From Paenibacillus sp. 1_12 (lineage in GTDB: Bacteria; Bacillota; Bacilli; Paenibacillales; NBRC-103111), in NCBI RefSeq assembly GCF_900114475.1, contig NZ_FOTE01000022.1:1-64000 (forward strand): 64,000 nucleotides of DNA, given 5' to 3'. Position numbers and translations under genes: made by a program. This document shows, in pieces, positions 9,037 to 20,098 of the stretch. Position 1 is the first letter of the stretch. Each line of letters opens with the position of its first letter. The notes beneath the pieces were generated by a model. The model was not told where the DNA came from. It did no database searches and saw nothing but the letters and a program-made list of their open reading frames with translations.

Positions 9037-9508
9037 ATTTCCGATAGAGGGACCCAATTCACTTTGGCAAATGTACCGAACGGTTAGCCGCTGGAAGGCG
9101 GTTCGCAATTTTATTTGTATTCAAATCTCAAGATATACGCCATCACTACCTATGAAAAGGTGGATCTATCGCCATTTGCTGGGGATGAAGGTAGGGCATC
9201 AAACCTCTTTTGCTTTAATGGTTATGGTGGATGTATTTTTCCCTGAACGAATTGAGGTAGGGGATAATACGATCATTGGATACAACTCGACGATTCTGAC
9301 CCACGAATATTTAATTAAGGAATACCGAATAGGAACAGTCCGTATTGGCTCTCATGTCATGATCGGAGCGAATACGACGATTCTTCCAGGGGTGACGATT
9401 GGCGATCATGCAGTGATAGGTGCGGGCTCTGTCGTACATAAGAATGTAGAACCTTATAGCTTTGTTGCCGGTAATCCGCTTCAGGTGATTCGCAGTGACA
9501 TTCGATGA
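9020..9508 (+). CDS. yvoF: Left-handed beta-helix acetyltransferase (YvoF-like)
   Basis: A 162-residue hexapeptide-repeat acyltransferase of the LacA/MaA/NodL group. The repeats run from about residue 70 to 150 (IEVGDNTIIGYNSTI, VRIGSHVMIGANTTILPGVTIGDHAVIGAGSVV) and end in the FVAGNPLQVIR cap. It uses a TTG start at 9020 inside ppaX, with GAGGAGA 6 nt upstream, implying translational coupling. Acceptor unknown; position equals yvoF of B. subtilis. Confidence 0.85.
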   Translation: MRQTDKFPIEGPNSLWQMYRTVSRWKAVRNFICIQISRYTPSLPMKRWIYRHLLGMKVGHQTSFALMVMVDVFFPERIEVGDNTIIGYNSTILTHEYLIKEYRIGTVRIGSHVMIGANTTILPGVTIGDHAVIGAGSVVHKNVEPYSFVAGNPLQVIRSDIR

Positions 9509-9549
9509 GCGATTGGAGTCAGTTGTTCATAGACCAATGAAAGTAAATG

Positions 9550-9575
9550 AAAAAAGACCCATTAGGGTCTTTTTT
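9550..9575. terminator. Bidirectional terminator between yvoF and the SLH gene
   Basis: Inverted repeat AAAAAGACCC-ATTA-GGGTCTTTTT gives U-runs on both strands, serving the plus operon ending at 9508 and the minus gene ending at 9606. Confidence 0.88.
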
Positions 9576-9605
9576 GCGTGCAGCCAAGAGGATAGTTTGT
9601 ACCGA

Positions 9606-12600
9606 TTATCGAACCGTAACTTGAACAGAACTGAACTGTTGACTAGGGGATTTTACCTGAATGGTAAAACCGATTACAGCATTACCAACATGCGTGATTT
9701 GTCCTTGGGAGTTTATGGTTACTGTGTTGTCGCTACCATAACTGCCACCTGCGAATATGATATCGGTGATTGTATAAGATAGTTTTAAAAATGGCTGATA
9801 AAGTTGGATATTCTGATCTGTCTTCGCATTACCATTATCGTCCTTATGGGTTTCAGGAGTTCGATCGGATATATACTCATTGCCATACTGGTCAACAATG
9901 GAGAGCTTACGACCAAGTTGAGTGTCCCATGCATACAGTTTAGACAGAGCTGCAATGGTTTGTAAGTAGGGCCGATCAATGGTAGCACTATTTACGGCAA
10001 ACATCAGGCTGGTAATGATCGGAGCCTCATTTTTACTGACAGTATTTAATGAGGCTGCTTGAGGATTTCCAGCAATATCGCGATAGGATACCTGGAGTTG
10101 TGCTGTTCCAACACCCATACCGGCGATGAATATAGCTTCTGTAGTATTTGAAACAGAGTAAGTAGCATCAACGACACTTCGGTTTGAGCTGCTAACGGAG
10201 GTGACACTATTTGGGATAGATACGGTCTCCCCAGCACTCGTCGTTGCGCGAACCTTAACTTGTCTAGTGAATAATGGATAGTATTTTTTTGCATAGGTAG
10301 CATCGTTAACGCCACCCACGTAGTTATCCAATGCGAGAATGGTGTTATTTATTCCTTTATCGATATAAGCCTCGTAATTCAATTTGTTTTTAAAATCGCT
10401 TGGATCGAGAACCTCGATGGTTGTAGTTAAGGAGCTGATTTCCTTAGAAAGGATGCAGTAGCCAGCACCACCACCGCCACTGCTAGAGCTACCGTTAGAA
10501 CTACTGCTGCCGCCACCGCCGCCGCTAGAGCCACCGTTTGAAGTGCTACTACTGCCGCCACTACCGCTGCTGGAGCTCGGAACACTGTTATAGCTGGTGC
10601 TAGTGCATTGAAATTCGTTGAGCTGGAAACTCAGTGAATAATGTGCCCCTGGTGCTGCATTGCTGGTAATCAGCTTAAATGATTTGTCATAAATGTCTTC
10701 AAAACGTAATTGGTAGTAGTCTTCATATTGATTGACGTATTCGTTAAACTTTTTGATTGTTGCCTCCCGATTCGCAGCAGTAGGTATCGCAACAAATTTC
10801 TTGGTTGTCAGAGCAGCTCCGCTGCCATTTGGATTAGCCACATCATTGCTTTTTAATGAAAAGCCATAATCACTATTTCCACTGCCAGTGATAATGGTAT
10901 TAGCTACAAGCTTTACTTGTATTGCATAATCGATATTTCCTGAAGACATTTTATAACCTTCGCCGTATTGATCATAAATTTTTACTTTTAACTCATTATC
11001 CGTATTATTGGCCATATATCGATTAGGTGCTTTTGAATAGGCTATTCGATCCGGTATACGCTTCTCACCGACGATGGTTATAAACTGTGCCTTAGCATCC
11101 GACTTGTTTTTCATTTCAACAGTAATGGTCGCAATACCTTTCACACTTACGCTGTTAATAGCGATTTTGCCTCTGTGTATGCCTGATTGTACGATGGGAA
11201 TCATAACCGGTTGCCCAATCTGCGGGTCGAGTGTTTGATAAGGTTCAAGAATGATACCGCCGGTAGAATATATGGAGAATTTGTAAGCCATATCTGCAAT
11301 CTCAGTTGGAGTCAGTACTTTCCCTGAAGCATCTTTGATTATCAACGGAACAAACATTTTTTTATCTGTATCAAAATCCCCTGTAATCTGATCTCCTTCT
11401 GCTAGCGTGGTGTGGTAGCTGCTGTCAAATGCTAATTGAGTAGTTCCAATCGACCATGTAGTAAATGTAAGTTGAGCTGTCAAAATGGTCGTATTTCCCG
11501 CAGCTACAGCAACTTTCATGGGCTCAGTCGAATATCCACCCAAGGAAGCCAATAAAGAGTAATTACTGCCGCCTGGAATATTACTGATAGTGAACTTGCC
11601 TGTAGAATCCGAAATGGCTGAAAATGCGGTTCCTAACACAGTGACTGCAGCTCCTGCAATGGGTAAACCATCAGGGCCCATAACGTAGCCGCTTATCGCA
11701 CCAGTCGTTACGTTGGGTGAACTGCCTTGAGCTTTTACAATTAGCTTAAATTCCTTGGTTACTGTTAATCCTTGTTTGGCAAATGTCACTGTCAGATTTA
11801 CCTCTACATCAGCTTGTCCGGAAGCTGGTCGGGTGACGATGCCTTCTTTACTAATAATAGAGGCGTTGGAGGTTGTCCAGCTAAGTACCGTTCCATTGGC
11901 CCCGATAAGTGGCAGCGCTATATGACTGGTTACATAGGTATCTGTGTCTCCTGCATTGAAATTGATCATAAACGTCGATTTGGCATTATCCAAATCAGCA
12001 ACAATTGGAGCTTTCAAAGCTGCAATGGACTGCTTGGCGGCCGCAAGAACGTTATTATTGACAAGGTCAGCTTCTACAGCACCTATACTTAGGGCACTGG
12101 TTGCTGCGGTATCGGCTGTGCGAATCAAGGTTTCTTTTTCCAGACTGTATTCAGAAAATGTTCCTATCAGATTGATGGCTTGAACTGCTATCGCTATTAA
12201 TGCTGTCTTTATCTCTTCCGAGGCTGTTACCTTGACCCCAGCAGCAACTGTTATAAAAATAGCTGCAATTTTGACAGGGTCGCCAGTCAGTACAGCATTT
12301 CCGTTGACTTGCATGTTCTGAATGTTGGAGGAACTGCCAATATCCAGAATAGAACCCACTGCAGAAGCATCTACAGTTAATGAGCCTACGCTGCCAGAGC
12401 CTTTAAGTTCAACAGAAGCATTTGGAGCAGATATGTTGATGGCTCCCAAAGTGGCGTTAGGATCGACAGTAATTTTGGCATTGGATGCAATATTCAATTG
12501 GTTAATGGCTGTTTGGCCACCAGAATTTTCTGCAGGTGCTTCAAGCTTGATGACAATATTAGCTGCATTAGTGGAGATCGTACCTTTAAAGCTGCCTCTC

Positions 12601-13988
12601 AAAATAATATTTTGGTTGGCAGTGCCAGTATCCAAAGTAATATCGCCAAGCGTACCCGCAGTAGACTCCAGTATCACCTTGGAATACACACGAGTCATCA
12701 AGACTTGAGTACCCTCCAAAGATTGGACTCTAACTAAGGGGCTTTGAGCAGAGGCATTTACTTTCAGAACATTCGCTTTTGTTTTTAAAAGTTTTATGGA
12801 GCCAGGGCTTCCAGACAAAACTTCGATATTGTTGGCTTCCACGTTTTGCAGTGTGATTTCACCTGTCTCACCCGGATCCAGTCTTAATGTGCCGGTGATT
12901 ACAGAAGTACCGCTTGCCGGACCAAACGTTCCGCTTGTACGCAGGAGCATATCGGTAAAGGTTCCGCCTTGATTGATGAGTGTTTCTGCGCTCGGGGTTG
13001 AATTGGCTGAAGAGGAACTGCCACCCCCGCCCCCGCCGCCAAGGAGAACACTAAAACCTGCTATTGTGATTCCTGTCTCTTTTCCTTTGTAGCTTAGCTT
13101 GTAGACAGTACCCGATGATTGATAGCTTGTTGTTAAAACGACGATAGCAGCGTTCTCCGGTTTAAGTTCAGCATTGGAAATGGATAGGCCGTTATCAAAT
13201 GCAAAATCGGCTTTGTCCGTAGCAAGGAGGGGGCGATTGAATGTTACTTCAACTGTTGTTGCCGTCATCGGAGCAGCACTTCTCACTGTAAGAGCAGCAT
13301 ACTTATTAGTAAGCAGGCTGGCCTTTTCTATGTAATTTGATTTATTATGGCTGAATTCATAAGCTAGTCGGGCTAACGCTTGTCTTTCTGCGTTCTCTTT
13401 GGGACCGAACTTTAGCGAACCATCCGAACGTTCCAGACCGTTTACAAAACCAATCTGGAATGCAAGGGAAACACTAGCCTGTGCCCAACTGGACACCTCT
13501 TGGGTATCTGTGAATGTATTTTCTACGGGTATACCCAAGCTTGCCGATTCCAGGCCTAAGGCTCTTATAAAGAAGACGACGAGCTCTTCACGCGTTACTT
13601 TTGCTTCCGGCGAAAAGGTAGAAGCAGTTGTTCCCTGTGTAATCCCGGACTCGACAAGGGCCCCCACAAAACCACGGTACCAGCTGTTAGGTTCGACGTC
13701 TGTAAACAAGGAAGCCTTGTCCGTATTCTCCTTGAGTCCAAGAGCCAACACAACCATTTTGGCTAACTCGGCACGGCTCATGGTTTTGCGAGGTTGAAAA
13801 GATCCATCCTCATAGCCGGAGATAATCCCTTTATCGGCCAGAGTCTGGATTTCTTTTTGTGCATAGGAATCACTGATGTCATTCAATGAACCTGCTGCCC
13901 CCCATCCTACTGCAGGAAGAATCATGCTGAATAATAAAATAAGGACAAGCATCGTACTGATTGTTCTGTGTGACTTTGTGTATAGCAT
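9606..13988 (-). CDS. Large S-layer homology (SLH) domain surface protein
   Basis: A 1460-residue exported protein. Signal peptide about 1-31. Three SLH modules at about 35-82, 94-145 and 157-212 should anchor it to pyruvylated wall polymer. A poly-Gly/Ser stretch follows at 317-328. The long middle part is beta-rich, with a carboxypeptidase-regulatory-like fold (AISGYVMGPDGLPIAGAAV, near 765-840) and Ig-like segments. Residues 1128 and 1178 are the only two Cys in the protein and bracket a Ser/Gly-rich loop of 49 residues. GGAGA precedes ATG. No enzymatic motif was found. A structural or adhesive wall protein is the safest reading. Confidence 0.85.
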   Translation of the reverse strand: MLYTKSHRTISTMLVLILLFSMILPAVGWGAAGSLNDISDSYAQKEIQTLADKGIISGYEDGSFQPRKTMSRAELAKMVVLALGLKENTDKASLFTDVEPNSWYRGFVGALVESGITQGTTASTFSPEAKVTREELVVFFIRALGLESASLGIPVENTFTDTQEVSSWAQASVSLAFQIGFVNGLERSDGSLKFGPKENAERQALARLAYEFSHNKSNYIEKASLLTNKYAALTVRSAAPMTATTVEVTFNRPLLATDKADFAFDNGLSISNAELKPENAAIVVLTTSYQSSGTVYKLSYKGKETGITIAGFSVLLGGGGGGGSSSSANSTPSAETLINQGGTFTDMLLRTSGTFGPASGTSVITGTLRLDPGETGEITLQNVEANNIEVLSGSPGSIKLLKTKANVLKVNASAQSPLVRVQSLEGTQVLMTRVYSKVILESTAGTLGDITLDTGTANQNIILRGSFKGTISTNAANIVIKLEAPAENSGGQTAINQLNIASNAKITVDPNATLGAINISAPNASVELKGSGSVGSLTVDASAVGSILDIGSSSNIQNMQVNGNAVLTGDPVKIAAIFITVAAGVKVTASEEIKTALIAIAVQAINLIGTFSEYSLEKETLIRTADTAATSALSIGAVEADLVNNNVLAAAKQSIAALKAPIVADLDNAKSTFMINFNAGDTDTYVTSHIALPLIGANGTVLSWTTSNASIISKEGIVTRPASGQADVEVNLTVTFAKQGLTVTKEFKLIVKAQGSSPNVTTGAISGYVMGPDGLPIAGAAVTVLGTAFSAISDSTGKFTISNIPGGSNYSLLASLGGYSTEPMKVAVAAGNTTILTAQLTFTTWSIGTTQLAFDSSYHTTLAEGDQITGDFDTDKKMFVPLIIKDASGKVLTPTEIADMAYKFSIYSTGGIILEPYQTLDPQIGQPVMIPIVQSGIHRGKIAINSVSVKGIATITVEMKNKSDAKAQFITIVGEKRIPDRIAYSKAPNRYMANNTDNELKVKIYDQYGEGYKMSSGNIDYAIQVKLVANTIITGSGNSDYGFSLKSNDVANPNGSGAALTTKKFVAIPTAANREATIKKFNEYVNQYEDYYQLRFEDIYDKSFKLITSNAAPGAHYSLSFQLNEFQCTSTSYNSVPSSSSGSGGSSSTSNGGSSGGGGGSSSSNGSSSSGGGGAGYCILSKEISSLTTTIEVLDPSDFKNKLNYEAYIDKGINNTILALDNYVGGVNDATYAKKYYPLFTRQVKVRATTSAGETVSIPNSVTSVSSSNRSVVDATYSVSNTTEAIFIAGMGVGTAQLQVSYRDIAGNPQAASLNTVSKNEAPIITSLMFAVNSATIDRPYLQTIAALSKLYAWDTQLGRKLSIVDQYGNEYISDRTPETHKDDNGNAKTDQNIQLYQPFLKLSYTITDIIFAGGSYGSDNTVTINSQGQITHVGNAVIGFTIQVKSPSQQFSSVQVTVR

Positions 13989-14102
13989 GAAATCGTCTCC
14001 ATTCCCTTAAATATCGTATAAATCCAACATTTACCACTATACAATATGGAAGAATGGGCTACAACACAAATATACATTTTTACATTTTGAAAGCGGAAAA
14101 TC

Positions 14103-14127
14103 AAAAAAGAGCCCTAGTCAGGGCTCA
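14103..14127 (-). terminator. Terminator of the AI-2E family gene
   Basis: On the minus strand GAGCCCT-GACT-AGGGCTC is followed by TTTTTT; it lies 17 nt after the stop at 14144. Confidence 0.88.
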
Positions 14128-14143
14128 TTTCATACAGAGGAAG

Positions 14144-15283
14144 TTACTCAAAAGTCCTATACAATCCGGATCGCCGTCTAAACCAATCGAACAGATGGGA
14201 AGCTATGACCTTCAGCACGGCATAACCGGGAACAGCAAGAATGATTCCGACTAATCCGAACAGGTTACCAGCTGTCAAAATGACAAAAATGATCGTGATC
14301 GGATGGATTTTGAGTGTTTTGCCCATAATTTGCGGAGATATAAATTTACCTTCTATTAACTGCACGATCGTCCAAATGACAATCATTTTGAGCAGCATGA
14401 CAGGAGAGGTAACGGCAGCAACAATTAAGGCAGGTGTGATCGCAATGGCAGGCCCCAAATAAGGTACTACGCTGGTGAAGGCGGCAATGATGGCAAGAAT
14501 CAGTGAGTATTTCAGACCAATAATCAAATAGCCGATATAGAGCAAAAATCCGATGCAAAAGCTGACGATAATTTGCCCGCGGATATAGGTACTGATTTGA
14601 TGGTTCATTTCGGACATGACTTCAAAGGTCTGATTGCGAAAAGAGTTGGGAAGGAAGCTTAGTATGTAATCGGGCAGTCGTTTACCTTCTTTAAGCAAGT
14701 AGAACAAAATAAAAGGAACTACGGCAATCGCGAGCAAGGTTTCGGTGATAAAGCCAATAAAACTTCCGATGCTGGCCCCGGCCAGACTTATAAAAGAGGT
14801 GATTCGTTCGGTTATCGTTTGGGTCCAATCGTTGGGGTTGAACCCGGTCGTTTGCTGGATTTGATTGAAGATGTCGTTTCCAATCCATGATTCAAAATTC
14901 TGCTGAACTTGCTCGCTATAGGCTGGGAAGTTGTGAACCAATTCCATAATTTGCGTATGAATGACCGGTATTACGGCAAGAATCAAAAGCGTAATGACAG
15001 CAATAATCAATATGTAGAGTGAGATGATCGAATAAATCCGTTTCATGTTTTTACGTTCGAGTAGATCGACAATCGGATTCAATAAATAATAGACGATACC
15101 AGTCAAGATCAGCGGCAGCAGGACGGTTTTAACCAGTACAATAAATGGTTTGAAAACAAAGGGAATTTTGTTTAATACAAAGATATTGAGACCGATCAAT
15201 AGTAGGGTCAGTAAAAATAAAACAAACTTGTTGTTTAAAAACAACCTTTTGAATCGATCCGGCCTGATTTCAGGTAGTTGCAT
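14144..15283 (-). CDS. AI-2E family (UPF0118) membrane transporter
   Basis: A 379-residue polytopic membrane protein with the two N-terminal helices (about 17-75), a long soluble loop (about 100-150), and the C-terminal transmembrane block including [16 protein letters not shown] and the conserved VIGxxI-like [21 protein letters not shown]. Members export or exchange various substrates (AI-2, Na+/H+); the substrate cannot be deduced here. GGAGGCAAGAAC precedes ATG. Monocistronic. Confidence 0.85.
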   Translation of the reverse strand: MQLPEIRPDRFKRLFLNNKFVLFLLTLLLIGLNIFVLNKIPFVFKPFIVLVKTVLLPLILTGIVYYLLNPIVDLLERKNMKRIYSIISLYILIIAVITLLILAVIPVIHTQIMELVHNFPAYSEQVQQNFESWIGNDIFNQIQQTTGFNPNDWTQTITERITSFISLAGASIGSFIGFITETLLAIAVVPFILFYLLKEGKRLPDYILSFLPNSFRNQTFEVMSEMNHQISTYIRGQIIVSFCIGFLLYIGYLIIGLKYSLILAIIAAFTSVVPYLGPAIAITPALIVAAVTSPVMLLKMIVIWTIVQLIEGKFISPQIMGKTLKIHPITIIFVILTAGNLFGLVGIILAVPGYAVLKVIASHLFDWFRRRSGLYRTFE

Positions 15284-15490
15284 GTTCTTGCCTCCACAAA
15301 TATGATAGAACGAGACTTTCCTATTTAATCTTTACTCCATCGGGGAATATTTCAAACACTTTATAAGATATTTAAAAGAAGGTTTTTCCATTATAACGTG
15401 AGCTTTATTATATACAGGATTCCCAAATGGGAATAATTTCATAAGTTCTGCTTGGATGGAATTTGCAGTGTATACATAGCCAATTCTGTA

Positions 15491-15519
15491 TTGACGTTAG
15501 GTAGTTTCAATGGTAAACT
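15491..15519 (+). promoter_or_regulatory. Putative promoter of the histidine operon
   Basis: TTGACG at 15491-15496 and TAAACT at 15514-15519 with a 17-base spacer, 89 nt before hisZ, in a 324-base gene-free spacer (15284-15607). I see no T-box or his attenuator-like leader in it. Confidence 0.45.
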
Positions 15520-15607
15520 AACGATTATATTCTTTAACTTGGTAGTATGGTAGCACATTATCGCACTAAAGTAAATTATTAAGCAGGATATAGGTGGGTG
15601 AAGAACG

Positions 15608-16807
15608 GTGTCCAAACCAAAAGTATTTGAAAAGCCAACCGGGGTTAAGGATTATCTTCCGGAGGCAGTAGCTAAATTGCGGACCATTGAAACGAATGTA
15701 TTGAACTGTATGGAGCGATGGGGATACTCGGAGATTATTACGCCTACATTAGAATTTTACGACACGGTGGGGGTAGCAAGCTCTACGGAGGATCGGAAGC
15801 TGTTTAAATTACTGGACCGTAACGGGACCACGCTTGTGATGCGCTCCGATATGACAGCGCCGATAGCTCGGGTCGTATCCTCCTTGTTGAAGCAGCAGCC
15901 TTTTCCTATTCGCCTTTCTTATCATGCGAATATATTTCGTGCGATTGAAGCGGAAGCAGGACGTGATGCTGAGTTTTTTCAAACCGGAGTGGAGCTGGTA
16001 GGTGATGCTTCCTCGGAATCCGATGCAGAGGTAATTGCCTTAGCTATAGCGAGCCTGCAAGCGGCTGGCGTCAAGGATTTCAAGATTGCGCTTGGGCATG
16101 TAGGTTTCCTGACAGGGCTCTTTAATGAAACGCTTCAGGAGCGTAAGGATGAGCAGCAGAGCTTGAAGCAATGTCTGTTGAATCGTGATTATGTTGGCTA
16201 TCGGGAAAACATTAAGGCACTTGGTTTAAGCGAGGACCTGCAAAAAGAGCTGGAAGGTATTCTACGCTTACGTGGAGGCGAGGAAATATGTACACAGGCT
16301 CGGCTAGTAACGCAAGACCCGGTAGCACAGCAATCCATTGCGCATTTGTGCCAGGTATGGGATGTACTGAAGGCTTACGGAGTCAGTGAGCATGTGTTGA
16401 TTGATTTAACAATGATCGGAGACTTTTCCTATTATACAGGCATGACGTTTGAGGGATATGCGGCTGATTTGGGCTTTCCCGTGTGCAGCGGTGGTCGGTA
16501 TGATAATTTACTGACACAATTCGGACGTCCCGCTCCGGCGACGGGGTTTGCGCTTAAGACAAACCGGATTTTGGAAGTCATTAGCAAGCGACCTACCGAA
16601 TCTAGCTTTCGGGTACTTATTGCCTATAAAGCTGCAGGGCGTGAGGATGCCTTTCGGATGGCAAAGGAGCTGCGTATGCGTGAAGGCACGAAGGTTGAAA
16701 CGCGACTGCTTTCCGAAGATGAGGGCAAATTAGCAGCCGTTCGACTAGACGATGATACGTTTGTTGTGAATGGTGTTTCATATGGGGATGTTATTGAGTT
16801 TGATTAA
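15608..16807 (+). CDS. hisZ: ATP phosphoribosyltransferase regulatory subunit
   Basis: A 399-residue HisRS-like paralogue without the tRNA-binding domain. The class II fold is visible in [33 protein letters not shown] and [27 protein letters not shown]. It pairs with the short HisG downstream to form the octameric, histidine-inhibited enzyme. GTG start at 15608 after AGGTGGG. First gene of the his cluster. The C-terminal 80 residues resemble an anticodon-like domain. Confidence 0.93.
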   Translation: MSKPKVFEKPTGVKDYLPEAVAKLRTIETNVLNCMERWGYSEIITPTLEFYDTVGVASSTEDRKLFKLLDRNGTTLVMRSDMTAPIARVVSSLLKQQPFPIRLSYHANIFRAIEAEAGRDAEFFQTGVELVGDASSESDAEVIALAIASLQAAGVKDFKIALGHVGFLTGLFNETLQERKDEQQSLKQCLLNRDYVGYRENIKALGLSEDLQKELEGILRLRGGEEICTQARLVTQDPVAQQSIAHLCQVWDVLKAYGVSEHVLIDLTMIGDFSYYTGMTFEGYAADLGFPVCSGGRYDNLLTQFGRPAPATGFALKTNRILEVISKRPTESSFRVLIAYKAAGREDAFRMAKELRMREGTKVETRLLSEDEGKLAAVRLDDDTFVVNGVSYGDVIEFD

Positions 16808-16820
16808 AGGAGCGGGACCT

Positions 16821-17453
16821 ATGCAGGATGTATTGAAAGTGGCGATGCCCAAGGGGCGTATCTATAAACAGGCTTCCAAGTTGTTTCGCGAGGCGGGGCT
16901 TTTGATTCCAGAAGATATGGATGATTCGCGCAAGCTGATTATTCCAGTGCCTGAGGCGAATATGGAATTCATTATGGCTAAACCGGTCGATGTGCCCACT
17001 TATGTGGAGTATGGTGTAGCTGACATCGGAGTAGTGGGCAAGGATGTATTAATGGAAGAAGATCGCGATGTGTATGAGCTGTTGGATTTAGGTATAGCAC
17101 GCTGCCGCATGTCGGTCATTGGCTTGCCGGACTGGCAGCCGGTATTGAATCCGAGAGTAGCGACTAAGTATCCTAATGTAGCCTCGCAATTTTTTCGGGA
17201 GCGTGGTCAGCAAGTTGAGGTTATCAAGCTGAACGGCTCGATTGAGCTGGCTCCTTTGATCGGTCTTGCGGATCGTATCGTGGATATGGTCGAGACCGGG
17301 CAAACGCTTAGGGATAACGGCTTGGTGGAGCAGGAAGAAATTTTTGCAATCACTACCCGTTTGATTGCAAATCGTGTCAGCTACAGGATGAAAAATGCGA
17401 CCATTCAGGCGCTTTGTGACAAACTGCAGCAGATGATTGCATCGGTACGTTAA
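16821..17453 (+). CDS. hisG: ATP phosphoribosyltransferase, short form
   Basis: A 210-residue HisG_S enzyme (ATP + PRPP to PR-ATP, first step of histidine synthesis). It begins [11 protein letters not shown] and contains [13 protein letters not shown] and the PRPP-site segment [16 protein letters not shown]. It lacks the C-terminal regulatory domain of long HisG, in keeping with HisZ next door. I start at ATG 16821, 13 nt after hisZ, with AAGGAG; the longer in-frame start at 16770 lies inside hisZ and is unlikely. Confidence 0.94.
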   Translation: MQDVLKVAMPKGRIYKQASKLFREAGLLIPEDMDDSRKLIIPVPEANMEFIMAKPVDVPTYVEYGVADIGVVGKDVLMEEDRDVYELLDLGIARCRMSVIGLPDWQPVLNPRVATKYPNVASQFFRERGQQVEVIKLNGSIELAPLIGLADRIVDMVETGQTLRDNGLVEQEEIFAITTRLIANRVSYRMKNATIQALCDKLQQMIASVR

Positions 17454-17542
17454 GAGACGAGAATAGAAGGTAGAAACGAAGTAGAATGAATCCAATTGCT
17501 CTTGGCATTCAATATATGATAAGGAAGAAAGGGGAATCAGCC

Positions 17543-18832
17543 ATGAAAATTGTGCCGGCAAGTGAATTTTCGCTGCGCCGCGAGCTTGAATACGGCTCAG
17601 AGGAGCAAAATGAGAGCGTTAAGCTTATTATCGAGGCTGTGCGCCGTGAGGGTGATTCAGCGCTGCGCCGTTTTTCACAGCAGTTTGATGGTGTAAGCGT
17701 ACAAGAGCTGCGTGTCAGCAAAGAAGAAATTGAAGCTGCTTATGCTTCAGTGGACGAGAGCTTTCTTACTGCACTCCGTGAGGCAGCCGTTCGGATTCGC
17801 AGCTTTCATGAGAAGCAGAAGCGTACGTCCTGGATGGATTTGCAGCCGGATGGCAGCATCCTGGGTCAAGTTGTCCGTCCTCTGCGGCGTGTTGGCTTGT
17901 ACGTACCGGGAGGGAAAGCAGCCTATCCCTCATCAGTTCTGATGAATGCGATACCTGCCATGGTAGCGGGTGTTCCAGAGATTGTGATGGTTACCCCACC
18001 TGCAACCGCCGGGGTTGACGGGATTGATCCCCATATTCTCGTAGCGGCTGCTGAAGCGGGTGTCAGCGAGATTTATCGTGTTGGCGGCGCACAAGCTGTC
18101 GCAGCCCTTGCCTATGGAACGGAAACGATTCCAGCAGTAGATAAAATCGTCGGTCCAGGTAATATTTACGTTGCTTTGGCAAAACGCTATGTATTTGGTG
18201 TTGTCGATATCGACAGTATCGCGGGACCGAGTGAAATTGTCGTGTTAGCTGATGATACAGCTGATGCTTCTTATGTAGCGGCAGATTTGTTATCGCAGGC
18301 TGAGCATGATGAGATGGCGTCAGCGATACTGGTTACACCTTCGCAAGCACTTGCAGAGGCTGTACAGGCAGAGGTTGCCCGTCAATTGGACTCATTGCCA
18401 AAGCGGGATATAGCTGCCCAGTCGATTCGCGATAATGGCGCTATTTTAACTGTTGCTAATTTGGAGGAAGGCGTACATGCTGTTAACGAGCTGGCGCCCG
18501 AGCATCTGGAAATCATTACAGCAGATCCGTTCCAGTATTTGAGCAAGATTGAAAATGCAGGCGCAATTTTCCTCGGTCCTTACAGCTCTGAGCCGGTAGG
18601 CGACTATTTTGCCGGCCCGAATCATGTACTGCCTACCAATGGCACGGCAAGGTTCTCCTCGCCGCTCAATATTGATGACTTTATGAAGAAATCGAGTGTT
18701 ATTTATTATAGCAAGGAAGCGCTGCTGCGTGATGGCGCGAAAATTATCACTTTGGCTCAACATGAAGGTCTAGAAGCACATGCCAGAGCGATCCAAATCA
18801 GACTTGAGAAAGAAGGGAATTCCAATGGCTGA
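17543..18832 (+). CDS. hisD: Histidinol dehydrogenase
   Basis: A 429-residue Zn-dependent NAD enzyme that oxidises histidinol to histidine, last step of the pathway. It shows [19 protein letters not shown], the long signature around [16 protein letters not shown] and [12 protein letters not shown], and the LLSQAEHDE metal/catalytic segment. Start at ATG 17543 (MKIVPASEF) with AAAGGGG; this matches the usual family length. Overlaps hisB by 8 nt. Confidence 0.95.
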   Translation: MKIVPASEFSLRRELEYGSEEQNESVKLIIEAVRREGDSALRRFSQQFDGVSVQELRVSKEEIEAAYASVDESFLTALREAAVRIRSFHEKQKRTSWMDLQPDGSILGQVVRPLRRVGLYVPGGKAAYPSSVLMNAIPAMVAGVPEIVMVTPPATAGVDGIDPHILVAAAEAGVSEIYRVGGAQAVAALAYGTETIPAVDKIVGPGNIYVALAKRYVFGVVDIDSIAGPSEIVVLADDTADASYVAADLLSQAEHDEMASAILVTPSQALAEAVQAEVARQLDSLPKRDIAAQSIRDNGAILTVANLEEGVHAVNELAPEHLEIITADPFQYLSKIENAGAIFLGPYSSEPVGDYFAGPNHVLPTNGTARFSSPLNIDDFMKKSSVIYYSKEALLRDGAKIITLAQHEGLEAHARAIQIRLEKEGNSNG

Positions 18833-19430
18833 CGAGCAGCAGGCGGTACGTTCGGCAAGTATTGACCGTAAAACGAATGAAACGAATATACAACTATCCT
18901 TTAACGTAGATGGCTCGGGTATTTCTCAGCTTGAAACCGATGTGCCATTCTTAAATCATATGCTCGACTTATTCACGAAGCACGGACAATTTGATCTGAA
19001 GGTTACAGCAAATGGGGATATCGATATCGATGATCACCACACTGTAGAGGATATTGGGATTTGTCTTGGAGCTGCGCTGCGTGATGCCTTAGGAGACAAA
19101 AGAGGTATTAAGCGGTATGCTAGTGTGTTTATCCCGATGGATGAGGCACTGGCACAGGTAGTTATTGATGTCAGCAATCGTCCGCATTTTGAATATCGTG
19201 CCGAGTATCCGTCTGCGCAGGTGGGCAGCTTTACTACAGAGCTAGTGCATGAGTTTTTGTGGAAATTTGCTCTTGAAGCGCGAATCACGCTGCATGTGAT
19301 TGTTCATTACGGTCACAATACGCATCATATGATCGAAGCCATCTTCAAGGCATTGGGGCGTGCACTGGACGAAGCGACGAGCATTGATCCGCGCGTGAAA
19401 GGCGTGCCATCGACGAAAGGGGTCCTCTAG
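18825..19430 (+). CDS. hisB: Imidazoleglycerol-phosphate dehydratase
   Basis: A 201-residue monofunctional dehydratase. The two His-rich Mn-binding motifs DDHHTVED and [12 protein letters not shown] and the LNHMLDLF segment are intact. It starts inside hisD (AGAAGGGAATTCC before ATG 18825) and ends one base before hisH. It has no phosphatase domain; hisJ below supplies that activity. Confidence 0.95.
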   Translation: MADEQQAVRSASIDRKTNETNIQLSFNVDGSGISQLETDVPFLNHMLDLFTKHGQFDLKVTANGDIDIDDHHTVEDIGICLGAALRDALGDKRGIKRYASVFIPMDEALAQVVIDVSNRPHFEYRAEYPSAQVGSFTTELVHEFLWKFALEARITLHVIVHYGHNTHHMIEAIFKALGRALDEATSIDPRVKGVPSTKGVL

Positions 19431-19431
19431 C

Positions 19432-20037
19432 ATGATTGCGATCATCGACTATGGCATGGGCAATCTGCACAGCGTCAGCAAGGCTGTCGAGCGGTTGGGC
19501 TATGAGGCGCTTGTGACGTCAGATGAAAATGAAATTATGGCGGCAGACGGTGCTATTTTACCCGGTGTTGGCGCTTTTGGCGATGCGATGGAGCAGCTTC
19601 GTGAATCCCGTCTGGATGAAGTAGCTGTGCGTTACGCACAATCCGGCAAGCCGCTGCTCGGCATCTGTCTCGGTATGCAGCTGCTGTTCACCAGCAGTGA
19701 GGAGCACGGTTCGTATCAGGGGCTGAACCTGCTGCCAGGTAAAGTAGTCCGGTTCCAAGGCAGCTACAAAATTCCGCATATGGGCTGGAATCGACTGCAG
19801 TTTCAGCAGAAGGGTCCGCTTTTTGCAGGTATTGAAGAGGGCCATGTATATTTCGTTCATTCCTTTCATGCACTGCCAGAGCAAGCATCCGATTTACTGG
19901 CAGTAACAGACTATTATCAGCAGGTAACGGCCATTGTGGGGCGCGGCAATATATATGGGATGCAGTTTCATCCAGAGAAAAGCGGTAGTATCGGTATGCA
20001 GCTTTTGGGTAACTTTCTTGGCCTAAGCAAGCTGTAA
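19432..20037 (+). CDS. hisH: Imidazole glycerol phosphate synthase, glutaminase subunit
   Basis: A 201-residue class I glutamine amidotransferase that feeds ammonia to HisF. The triad is Cys79 (GICLGMQLL), His180 and Glu182 (MQFHPEKSG). It starts one base after hisB. It is full length, which matters because the gene expected next, hisA, is not there. Confidence 0.95.
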   Translation: MIAIIDYGMGNLHSVSKAVERLGYEALVTSDENEIMAADGAILPGVGAFGDAMEQLRESRLDEVAVRYAQSGKPLLGICLGMQLLFTSSEEHGSYQGLNLLPGKVVRFQGSYKIPHMGWNRLQFQQKGPLFAGIEEGHVYFVHSFHALPEQASDLLAVTDYYQQVTAIVGRGNIYGMQFHPEKSGSIGMQLLGNFLGLSKL

Positions 20038-20046
20038 ACTTATTTG

Positions 20047-20067
20047 AGAATAAGCAGAACTTATTCT
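20047..20067 (+). other. Hairpin at the expected hisA position
   Basis: An 8-bp stem AGAATAAG/CTTATTCT with a 5-base loop sits in the 61-base hisH-hisF spacer, the site where Bacillus and Paenibacillus relatives normally carry hisA. It has no U-tract, so termination is unlikely. Confidence 0.5.
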
Positions 20068-20098
20068 TCATACTTCTAAAGATTGGAGGAGAGCGATT

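Noticed and set aside
9495-9782. 95-codon frame (+) after yvoF
   Set aside because: It runs through the bidirectional terminator and antisense to the SLH gene; no family similarity.
15284-15607. Possible T-box or his leader
   Set aside because: No T-box GGTGG-ACCGCG motif, no His-codon leader peptide and no terminator hairpin were found.
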